Below the pieces are notes generated by a model. That model did no database searches. It saw nothing but the letters and a program-made list of their open reading frames with translations, and was not told the DNA's origin. A DNA stretch of 37,764 nucleotides from assembly GCA_035543015.1 (NCBI GenBank), contig DATKKG010000010.1, positions 1 through 37,764 of the forward strand, in the 5' to 3' direction. Within the stretch, counting starts at the first letter, position 1, and each line of letters starts with the position of its first letter. Made by a program: the position numbers and the translations under genes. Source of the stretch: DATKKG01 sp035543015 (GTDB lineage: Archaea > Thermoproteota > Nitrososphaeria > Conexivisphaerales > DTJL01). Positions 31,858 to 37,764 of this stretch are shown here, piece by piece.

Positions 31858-32673
31858 ATGACTAGGGGAAAGCTCTCCGGCGTCGCTGGCATCTTGATGG
31901 ACCTTGACGGCACGGTCCACGTCGGGGACACCTTGGTTCCGGGCGCCGACTCGGCCATCGCTCTCCTCAGGGAAAGGGGGACGAAGATCCTCTTTGTTAC
32001 GAACAACGCCACGAAGTCGCCCGCGGAGTACGTTAAGAGGCTCCGTGGGATGGGCATTTCCGTCACTGAAAAGGATGTTTTCACATCCGCCATGGCGACG
32101 GCGGAGTATCTCGCCGGGAAGCACTGCAGGGGTGAGAAAGTGTACGTTCTCGGAGGAGACGCCCTCAAAGAGGAGCTCTCCAAGGTGGGCTGCGCGATCC
32201 TGGGTGAGGAGAAGGCGAAGGAGGCGGACATGATGGTCTCCGCCCTCGACCTGGGATTGACGTACAACAGGCTCAAGGCGGCCTGCTATGCCATCCAGGC
32301 TGGAGCCAAGTACATCGTGACCAACCTCGACGCCAACCTCCCCATGGAAGTCGGATATGAGCCGGGTTCTGGAGCGATAGCGGCCGCGGTCACCGCTGCC
32401 ACCTCGACGAAGCCGCTCCTCATCGGGAAACCATCCAAGATCATGGTGGGGCTGGCCCTGAAGCGCCTGGGCGTGAAGAGGGATAGCGCCATCATGGTGG
32501 GGGACAGGCTGGACTCCGACATCAAGGCGGCGAAGTCGGCCGGCCTCAGGTCCGTCCTGGTGCTTACCGGAGTAACAAGGAACCTCAGGGGCGTTCGGAA
32601 GGAGCTTCTTCCAGACGTCACGATCCCTAGTGTGGCGGACCTACCCGAGCTGCTTCTTGAGAGAAGAAGCTAG
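31858..32673 (+). CDS. HAD-superfamily phosphatase, NagD/class IIA type
   Basis: 271 aa. It has the HAD motif I DLDGTV with nucleophile Asp near residue 15, motif II TNNATKS, motif III Lys in IGKPSK and motif IV GDRLDSDI. The cap is of the C2A type as in NagD / 4-nitrophenylphosphatase. It dephosphorylates small sugar or nucleotide phosphates. ATG 31858 is placed by the TATA box. It is divergent from cupin PGI; a shared role is not shown. Confidence 0.9.
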   Translation: MTRGKLSGVAGILMDLDGTVHVGDTLVPGADSAIALLRERGTKILFVTNNATKSPAEYVKRLRGMGISVTEKDVFTSAMATAEYLAGKHCRGEKVYVLGGDALKEELSKVGCAILGEEKAKEADMMVSALDLGLTYNRLKAACYAIQAGAKYIVTNLDANLPMEVGYEPGSGAIAAAVTAATSTKPLLIGKPSKIMVGLALKRLGVKRDSAIMVGDRLDSDIKAAKSAGLRSVLVLTGVTRNLRGVRKELLPDVTIPSVADLPELLLERRS

Positions 32674-32889
32674 TGCCCAATCCTCGGCTCCGTCCGGGCG
32701 TGCCATACGCATACCACTACAGGCATTCATCCACTAGCTTTGGGAGGGTCTTCCTCCGCGCCACCTTCTATATCCCGTTGTCGAGCCGCAATCCAGGAGA
32801 AAGTTCCACGCGACCCGTAGTTAGGCGAACGATCGGTCCAGGGCGTAGGTCCGGAAAGGCTAACATAGGCCCTAGTGTTGAGCCGCAGT

Positions 32890-33717
32890 ATGACAAAGGG
32901 GGACTTCTCACGACGGACTCCGGAGAAACGCTATTCCCGTGTTAAGGAGCAGCAGGGACGCGTTGCGCTCGACAGCGATTTCAACGAAGGCCCGGACATC
33001 AAGAGGCGCGCCGAGGTGGCAAACGACCTTCTCGATTTGATCAGGGCGAGAAGATCATCACGGGTACCGTTCGACCCGGACCGACCGGTGGGAAAGGAGG
33101 ACCTGAGGAAGATCATCGAGGCGGCCCGCTGGGCGCCGACGCCTCACAACATGCAGAACTACGAAGTCGTCGTAGTGGAGGACAGGAAGCTGTTGGAGAA
33201 GCTGGGAAAGGTTAGGTCCCGCACATCGGAGGCGTTTCTGCGCGAGAACTTCCAGCAGCTTTCGTTCTCCGAGAAGGAGCTGCTTCAGAAGAAGACGGGC
33301 GTCCTCGCGGCCCAGTTCCCGCAGCCGTGGAGGGAACCGTCGAAGTTCACGGAGGTCGCCCGCCAGGGTCCAGGCGCCCCCCTCAGCCAGATGATCAACG
33401 GGGCTCCGATGCTCCTGGTGGTGACCTATGACCCGCGGAGGAGGGCGCCTGCCGCCGAGGGGGACTCCCTGGGCTTCATGGGCCTCGGCTGCGTCATGGA
33501 GAACATCTGGCTGGTGGCCTACTCCCTGGGGGTGGGCATCCACATCCTCAGCGTCTTCGGCAGGGAACCGGAAGAGGATGTCAAACGGCTCCTCCACATT
33601 CCGAAGGAGCTGAGGATAGCCTACGCCCTGCGACTGGGCTATCCGATTCATCCCCCGCCGAAATACCCTAGGCCCAGACGCGACGCAAAGGCCCTGGTTC
33701 ACCGAAACCTGTACTAG
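32890..33717 (+). CDS. Nitroreductase-family flavoprotein with DUF6519-like N-terminal segment
   Basis: 275 aa from ATG 32890. From about residue 45 it is a nitroreductase: LLDLIRARRSSRVPFD (FMN-binding Arg/Ser), AARWAPTPHNMQNYE, and GCVMENIWLVAYSLGVG. It reduces nitro groups, quinones or other acceptors using FMN. The first ~34 residues do not belong to it: KGDFSRRTPEKRYSRV and QQGRVALDSDFNE closely recall the N-terminus of DUF6519 proteins of phage-tail-like systems. This looks like a fusion of a short foreign 5' piece to a nitroreductase gene. A TATA-like AGGCTAACATAGG upstream favours ATG 32890. Alternative GTG 32875. Confidence 0.8.
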   Translation: MTKGDFSRRTPEKRYSRVKEQQGRVALDSDFNEGPDIKRRAEVANDLLDLIRARRSSRVPFDPDRPVGKEDLRKIIEAARWAPTPHNMQNYEVVVVEDRKLLEKLGKVRSRTSEAFLRENFQQLSFSEKELLQKKTGVLAAQFPQPWREPSKFTEVARQGPGAPLSQMINGAPMLLVVTYDPRRRAPAAEGDSLGFMGLGCVMENIWLVAYSLGVGIHILSVFGREPEEDVKRLLHIPKELRIAYALRLGYPIHPPPKYPRPRRDAKALVHRNLY

Positions 33718-33792
33718 GCGGCTCAACGTCGGCGGATGACTCGCCGAGCACAACAAAGGTTGTCAGAACGGCCGGAGCCGTCATCCTAGCCG

Positions 33793-34118
33793 ATGCCAGC
33801 GCCTTCCCCGAGCAGCTGGATTCGTGTGACGGTTCCAGTCTGTCTCCTTCTGGTGGTCTTGGTCGTCCTCCCTTCGTTCCGTCCCCCGCGAGGGCGGCCC
33901 AGACCTGGAACATCTCGATATACGGAGACGTTCACGGAATGGATTTCGCGTTCACTCCGAGCAACGTGACCATAGGAGTCGGGGACAGCGTCAGCTGGAC
34001 CTGCGCTGAAGGGACCCATACCACCACCTCCCTGCCGAATCAGGCGGAATGGTGGGACTCGGGGCAGCTGACGCTTGGCCGCTCACTCTTGTTCACCTTC
34101 ACCGTCCCGGGGAACCTA
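33793..34118 (+). pseudogene. Degraded plastocyanin-like gene (paralogue of the one at 28367)
   Basis: From ATG 33793 the frame codes for a signal peptide with core VTVPVCLLLVVLVVLPS. The mature domain (TWNISIY, then FTPSNVTIGVGDSVSWT, EGTHTTTS, TFTVPGN) lies in another frame, so there is a frameshift near 33880. It ends at PGN, before the Cys/His/Met copper ligands, where the minus-strand membrane protein gene ends. The first copper His (GTHTTTS) is kept. The residues match the intact protein at 28367 (TWN-SI, FTPS-VTI-VGD, GTHTTTS). It cannot make a working copper site. Confidence 0.75.
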
Positions 34119-34682
34119 AGACTTCATCCTACGGCTCAACCACCAGATGCCTCCCAAGGCCAGGGGGATCCCGATGACGACCAGTATCCAGGCGAGAGCC
34201 GTCAGCCAGGAGTACACGACGTAGTTCAGGGTCCAAGTCGATACGGGAACGTTCCACTTCCCGTCCGCGTTGACCTCGAAGCAGAAGGCTATGAAGACCA
34301 CCAGCGAAAAGAAACCTCCCCCTCCGCTCGTCGATCGGGAACCGCCGCTGAAGAAGCGGTACTTCCTCCTCTCCTCATCCGGTATCCTCTTCCACCACAG
34401 CCAGCCGGCCACTGAAGCGACGCCGATCGGGATGCCGACGTAAACGAGCTCCCAGAAGATCAGGTTCAGCATGAAGGTCACGCAGTGTCCCATAGTCCAC
34501 AGCGCCAAGCTCGCGGGCACCATGCCTGTCGACTGGGCGTCACCCACGAACCACAGGAAGACGAGCACACCCCCTATCGCGGCGAGGACCGCCCCCACCA
34601 CCCAGAAGGCGAGCATCGTCCAATGCCTTCTAAGGAACCCCTTCCACGAATCGTCGGCGTCTCCCGGCGCTTTCTGTGCCAT
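34116..34682 (-). CDS. Integral membrane protein, unknown function
   Basis: 188 aa with about four membrane segments (TMLAFWVVGAVLAAIGGVLV, LALWTMGHCVTFMLNLIFW, a Gly-rich middle loop and TALAWILVVIGIPLALGGIW). A soluble loop of ~35 residues with RIPDEERRKYRFFSGG lies between segments 3 and 4. Start ATG 34682; the longer reading to 34760 lies upstream of a TATA box at 34711-34720. Convergent with the broken copper gene. Family not recognised. Confidence 0.65.
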   Translation of the reverse strand: MAQKAPGDADDSWKGFLRRHWTMLAFWVVGAVLAAIGGVLVFLWFVGDAQSTGMVPASLALWTMGHCVTFMLNLIFWELVYVGIPIGVASVAGWLWWKRIPDEERRKYRFFSGGSRSTSGGGGFFSLVVFIAFCFEVNADGKWNVPVSTWTLNYVVYSWLTALAWILVVIGIPLALGGIWWLSRRMKS

Positions 34683-34710
34683 GCGATATCCCTCTTCCTG
34701 CCTTCCTGCG

Positions 34711-34720
34711 GGTATTTTAG
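34711..34720 (-). promoter_or_regulatory. TATA box for the membrane protein gene
   Basis: The minus strand reads CTAAAATACC, 29-38 bases before ATG 34682. Confidence 0.45.
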
Positions 34721-34820
34721 ACCTCTGCAGTATGATGGCACCTGCAACAGCCTTCGGCAATATAGATGGATAGACGAAAGGATGGATGACAGGCGGAGAG
34801 ACGAGGACATCCTCGCGAAG

Positions 34821-34830
34821 GCATAATAGC
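34821..34830 (+). promoter_or_regulatory. TATA box for the 34856 gene
   Basis: GCATAATAGC about 30 bases before TTG 34856. No ribosome-binding site is seen. Confidence 0.5.
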
Positions 34831-34855
34831 CCGTGGCCAATGATAATCGGGGGAA

Positions 34856-35389
34856 TTGAGAAGGATAGGCCTCGGCGAAGCGTCGGAGCTGAAGTGGGTT
34901 CAGCCGAAGAAGCTTCAGAGGGTCTTTCATCTGCTATCCGGGGAGGAAGTCGTGGGAACCCTCGAATGGAAGAGCAGCTTCGGCTCCCTAGCTACGGGGA
35001 GGGCCGCTGGCGAGGAGTGGACCTTCAAGAGGGGAGGGTTCCTCTCCCCCTACGTTTCGTTGAGATATTTCGGCACGGAGACGGACTACGCAAGGTTTTC
35101 GGTGAGCTGGGGGAACGGGGTCCTGAAGCTGCCCACCGGGAGGACCTTCCTGTGGACGAAGAAGGGTGTCTGGTCGCCGGAGTACTCGTTCCTCGACGCC
35201 GACGGCTCCAGCCTCCTGACCTTCAGGCGGTTCAGCGGGCTGTTCAAAATGGAGGCGACGGCGAGCGTATCTGAGAAAGCAAGGGAGTTGCGCGAGCTTC
35301 CGCTCCTCCTGCTCTTGGGATGGTACACCGTGCTTCTGATGGCCTACGAGTCGGCCGCGGCGGGGGCTGCCGCTTCGTCAGCATACTAG
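34856..35389 (+). CDS. Conserved-looking protein with C-terminal membrane segment
   Basis: 177 aa. Residues 1-140 are rich in beta strands (repeated short strands such as EVVGTLEWKSSFGSLATG and EEWTFKRGG), reminiscent of a tubby/LURP-like barrel, but this is only a fold impression. A hydrophobic segment near the end (LPLLLLLGWYTVLLMAY) suggests anchoring to the membrane. Start TTG 34856, predicted leaderless. Confidence 0.55.
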   Translation: MRRIGLGEASELKWVQPKKLQRVFHLLSGEEVVGTLEWKSSFGSLATGRAAGEEWTFKRGGFLSPYVSLRYFGTETDYARFSVSWGNGVLKLPTGRTFLWTKKGVWSPEYSFLDADGSSLLTFRRFSGLFKMEATASVSEKARELRELPLLLLLGWYTVLLMAYESAAAGAAASSAY

Positions 35390-35500
35390 CCGCGATTCCC
35401 CTCCGTGGTCCGTTGGTCCTCCTCCAATCTGCGGCGGTGGCGATGAACGTGCTACAAAGCCCGAGTTTGTCCAGTAGCTAGGGATTTTTAGACTCGCACC

Positions 35501-35508
35501 GCTTAAAG
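35501..35508 (+). promoter_or_regulatory. TATA box for the zinc-ribbon gene pair
   Basis: GCTTAAAG, about 35 bases before TTG 35540. Confidence 0.45.
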
Positions 35509-35539
35509 GGTATCCGAATCAAGCCGTTCAGGAACGCCA

Positions 35540-35713
35540 TTGGTTCGGGGATTCTGTTCCAAGTGTGGGCGGCAGGTCGGCGGGTTCGGGAAGCCTGCCG
35601 CCTGGCAGTGCCCGCGTTGCGAGAAGCTGTTCTGCGCGGACTGCGGGCCCAAGGTCGGCCTAGTGTTCAAGAAGCCCGCCTGCCCTGACTGCGGCATAGA
35701 GATGCACAGCTAG
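35540..35713 (+). CDS. Tiny four-CxxC zinc-ribbon protein
   Basis: 57 aa from TTG 35540. It has four CxxC pairs: FCSKCG, QCPRCE, FCADCG and ACPDCG, enough to bind two zinc ions. The rest is short and basic. Its stop is followed immediately by the start of the next gene, so they are co-transcribed and perhaps translationally coupled. Too short for most gene callers. The dense regular CxxC pattern is strong evidence that it is real. The role is unknown; it could be a nucleic-acid-binding or protein-interaction module. Confidence 0.7.
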   Translation: MVRGFCSKCGRQVGGFGKPAAWQCPRCEKLFCADCGPKVGLVFKKPACPDCGIEMHS

Positions 35714-36187
35714 TTGCCGACCTTCGCCCACGGGGAGCACGCCTACTACGCCGGCAAGGGCAGGTACTCGGGCACCTCCGGCGTGCTCTACCTGACCAAC
35801 AGGCGCATCCTCTTCGAGTACGAGAAGGGGAGGATCACAAAGCACACCTACATCTCACTGGACATACCGATCTCCAGCGTCGAAGGAGTCTCCGTCGAGC
35901 GACCTCGCTTCGGGCTCGCCAGCCTCGTGACCAACCTCATCATAATCACGAGGCGAGGGTCAGTGGGCTTCGGGTTGAACCGCATCAAGATATCGGACCT
36001 GGCTTCCCCCGACATCTGGGCCACCAAGATCGACGACGCCATTTCGGGTGAGGCGGCCGCGCCCGAGGCCAATGTGGTCGTGAAGGAGGAGATCATCAAG
36101 GTCCCCTGCAAGTTCTGCGGAACCCTAGTGGACCCCATCCGCGATAAGGCCTGCCCCAACTGCGGCGCCCCGCCCCTGAGCCAGTAG
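35714..36187 (+). CDS. PH/GRAM-like domain protein with C-terminal zinc ribbon
   Basis: 157 aa. The N-terminal ~100 residues contain LYLTNRRILFEYEKG and ISLDIPISSVEGVSVERPRFG, a beta-barrel pattern of the bacterial PH / GRAM-like class (membrane or protein binding). The C-terminus has CKFCG and CPNCG, a zinc ribbon. It begins at the TTG directly after the stop of the four-CxxC protein gene. Together they may act in one complex, which is inferred from context. Confidence 0.75.
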   Translation: MPTFAHGEHAYYAGKGRYSGTSGVLYLTNRRILFEYEKGRITKHTYISLDIPISSVEGVSVERPRFGLASLVTNLIIITRRGSVGFGLNRIKISDLASPDIWATKIDDAISGEAAAPEANVVVKEEIIKVPCKFCGTLVDPIRDKACPNCGAPPLSQ

Positions 36188-36309
36188 AGTTCTCCCGCCC
36201 CTTCTCATTGACGTGCAGGAGACGCATGGGCCCCGAGCTCTATCTCGTTCTCACCCGTCGGAAGCGATAAGCCTTAATCCCCGACTTAGGTCTTAGGGCT
36301 AGAGGGACA

Positions 36310-36825
36310 TTGCCGGGGATCAACAGGTTCTGCGTGATGGCCACGCTTCAGGCTGCGAGGGCGTACCTGCTTGGGCTGAAGAAGGACGAGGCCTACTCCT
36401 GGGGCCTCAACAGGGCGATATTCTACGCGGCGGCGAAGCGTGGGTTCAAGGGGGGTTCGAAGACGACCTCCGAGTTCAGGGCCGCCAAGGAGCGCGAAGA
36501 GCTGGAGAAGCCCGATGTCTTCAGGCTGGGGAACGACATGGCCTACAAGGAAGTGAAGGACGGCAAGCTCGTCTTCACGATCGGGGGGAAGCTGCAGACG
36601 AAGGAGGACTTCGACAGGCAGATAGCCCTGAGGTTCGGAGGGAAGTTTCCGGAGGCATGGAACGAAGCGGTGGATCTTCTGAAACATTACGACAAGGACG
36701 TACTCCTCTCTCAGAGCGGCTTCTACAACGAGATCTACAAGCCCAACAGGGATTCGTTGGCCGAACGGTGGACCGAGATGGTCGAGGTCCCCGCTACGGT
36801 GAGAAGACGGAAGGCAAGCAGCTAG
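36310..36825 (+). CDS. Hypothetical soluble protein
   Basis: 171 aa and mixed alpha/beta. It begins with a helix (MATLQAARAYLLGLKKDEA), then YSWGLNRAIFYAAAKRGFKG, and further on RLGNDMAYKEVKDGKLVFTI. No known motif, Cys pair or membrane segment is visible. A TATA-like GCCTTAATC (36271-36279) lies ahead. TTG 36310 is the longest start and ATG 36337 is also possible. Unknown function. Confidence 0.65.
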   Translation: MPGINRFCVMATLQAARAYLLGLKKDEAYSWGLNRAIFYAAAKRGFKGGSKTTSEFRAAKEREELEKPDVFRLGNDMAYKEVKDGKLVFTIGGKLQTKEDFDRQIALRFGGKFPEAWNEAVDLLKHYDKDVLLSQSGFYNEIYKPNRDSLAERWTEMVEVPATVRRRKASS

Positions 36826-36876
36826 GGCATCAGCTGAGCAGCGCGACTCTGGAAGACCGGTCCGCCCCTCGTCTAG

Positions 36877-37083
36877 CTAGTCTTCGTCCTCGTCGACATA
36901 GGAGATCGGTTCACTCTTTCCGCCTGCGAGCGGATTCTCCAAGGACCGCTCCTCCGCCCGGCTGACGTCGTCCTCTCTGTCTATGGCGACGTCCGACTTG
37001 GTTGGTCGATCGAGAGGTTTCTTTGGGTTAGGCCGCCTGGCGCTCCTGCTCCGCGGGGCTTTGCGTGCTGGCTTCCTCCCCAT
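36877..37083 (-). CDS. Possible small charged protein, basic N-terminus and acidic C-terminus
   Basis: 68 aa from ATG 37083. The first half is Arg/Lys/Pro-rich (GRKPARKAPRSRSARRPNPK), the end acidic (SYVDEDED). It has no folded-domain look and may be disordered. A minus-strand GGCTTATCTC near 37115 could serve as its TATA box. It might be spurious: high-GC DNA gives such open frames by chance. Confidence 0.35.
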   Translation of the reverse strand: MGRKPARKAPRSRSARRPNPKKPLDRPTKSDVAIDREDDVSRAEERSLENPLAGGKSEPISYVDEDED

Positions 37084-37215
37084 GTCCAATCGAAACATGA
37101 ATCCTTTTCCCTCTGAGATAAGCCTTCCTCCTGAGGGCCTTGGTGGCGGGCGTCCGAATGCCCGAATTCCGCGCTCTCCATGTTCACCCTACGCTCGCCG
37201 ATGATTGACTCCGCC

Positions 37216-37225
37216 GTCTATATCG
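37216..37225 (+). promoter_or_regulatory. TATA box for the last gene
   Basis: GTCTATATCG about 26 bases before ATG 37247. Confidence 0.5.
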
Positions 37226-37246
37226 CTCCTAGGCGACCTGCTACCG

Positions 37247-37764
37247 ATGAGCCACAAGGCCTTCGGATGGGCGCGCGGCGCCAAGAAGATGGAACGCGAG
37301 TTCCTAGACCTCAGAGCCTCGGACGGGACCCAGGAATGCGACGGCTGCGGCGAAGTCGTCCCCAAGGGTGAGACCATCGAGGAGGAGCACGTCTACATCG
37401 TCAGTTCGAAGGGGAAGAACGAATGGGAGAACTTCCACCTGTGCAGCGATTGCTCGGTCCGGATGTTCGAGATGACCAAGAGGTCCGGAAGGGGTTCCCG
37501 ACCTGCCGAAGCCAGACAAGAACCGGAGATCTTGGATTTGAACGACAGGTGGGACATACTGAGGTGGGAGCTGGACCGGGCGAAGGACGCCATGAGCAGG
37601 CAGGCGGAACTTGAGGACCAGCCCTCTTCGATAAAGGAATACGAGTCTCAGGTCGGGCTGGCGACGGAGAAGGTCAAGGAGGCCCTCGCGGGGCTCGAGA
37701 AGCTCTCGCGCTGGCGCATGGTCGAGGTCGCAAACCAGAGCAAGAGCAAGGCGGAATCGAACCC
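37247..37764 (+). CDS. Partial zinc-binding protein with coiled-coil tail, runs off the window
   Basis: At least 172 aa, starting MSHKAFGWARGAKKM. Two CxxC pairs, CDGC (about 36-39) and CSDC (about 73-76), are separated by a strand-rich stretch and can bind one zinc ion. From about residue 105 it is a charged helix (DRWDILRWELDRAKDAMSRQ and so on) likely to form a coiled coil. The frame has no stop before 37764, so the C-terminus is missing. The fixed point is ATG 37247, just after the TATA box. The function is unknown. Confidence 0.75.
   Translation, partial: MSHKAFGWARGAKKMEREFLDLRASDGTQECDGCGEVVPKGETIEEEHVYIVSSKGKNEWENFHLCSDCSVRMFEMTKRSGRGSRPAEARQEPEILDLNDRWDILRWELDRAKDAMSRQAELEDQPSSIKEYESQVGLATEKVKEALAGLEKLSRWRMVEVANQSKSKAESN

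Noticed and set aside
33058..33756. Minus-strand 232-residue frame opposite the nitroreductase
   Set aside because: Shadow frame in GC-rich DNA; the plus-strand nitroreductase explains the region.
1..37764. CRISPR arrays, insertion sequences, integrases, rRNA genes
   Set aside because: No regularly spaced repeats, transposase or integrase motifs, or rRNA-like segments were seen anywhere in the window.

Overview
The window reads as the chromosome of an archaeon. It carries a two-repeat TATA-binding protein, the HMG-CoA synthase / thiolase / DUF35 mevalonate cluster, a cupin-type phosphoglucose isomerase, an HTH-10 (bacterio-opsin-activator type) regulator, a blue copper protein with a PEF-CTERM-like tail, and a decayed Alba gene. 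Many genes have a TATA-like box about 22-30 bases before the start codon and no Shine-Dalgarno site, so leaderless transcription looks common, often with TTG as the first codon. The DNA is GC-rich. A lineage in Thermoproteota related to Nitrososphaeria (Thaumarchaeota) would fit, but that is inference and no rRNA or tRNA gene is present to test it.

Layout. 1-4030: a DnaQ-fold protein with two altered catalytic residues, a small ribbon-helix-helix gene, TBP, an F420/NADP reductase-like protein with an extra N-terminal region, a small protein and an Alba remnant. 4050-5300: an Nramp metal transporter. 5744-14043: a compact nitrate respiration operon narK-narG-narH-narJ-narI. NarI is fused to a sixth membrane segment with a twin-arginine motif and a C-terminal Rieske domain. 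An HTH-10 regulator with a Cys cluster follows at 14166. 15057-17681: RNase HI, a crotonase-fold enzyme and two small conserved proteins. 17872-19535: an ABC-2 type transporter pair. 19652-22439: an Rx4H (HEPN-like) protein, a P-loop kinase, a CBS-pair protein and a methyltransferase. 22477-25037 (minus): acetyl-CoA synthetase and a SatP-type acetate transporter. 25171-27831 (minus): the mevalonate entry cluster. 27947-36825: small membrane proteins, a plastocyanin-like protein and a broken paralogue of it, cupin PGI, a HAD phosphatase, a nitroreductase with an odd N-terminus, and a pair of small zinc-ribbon genes. The last gene runs off the right edge.

How it fits together. Metal uptake (Nramp), nitrate import (NarK), membrane nitrate reductase (NarGHI), an assembly chaperone (NarJ) and a likely regulator make one respiratory block. 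NarG has no Tat signal, while the linker before the Rieske domain does. The arrangement therefore suggests a cytoplasm-facing catalytic dimer with a Rieske centre on the outer face. The blue copper protein elsewhere in the window is a conceivable partner, but that link is speculative. Acs plus SatP, the thiolase/HMGS cluster and the crotonase-fold protein show acetate and acyl-CoA metabolism. Most remaining genes are small conserved archaeal proteins of unknown role. No mobile element, CRISPR array or RNA gene was recognised.
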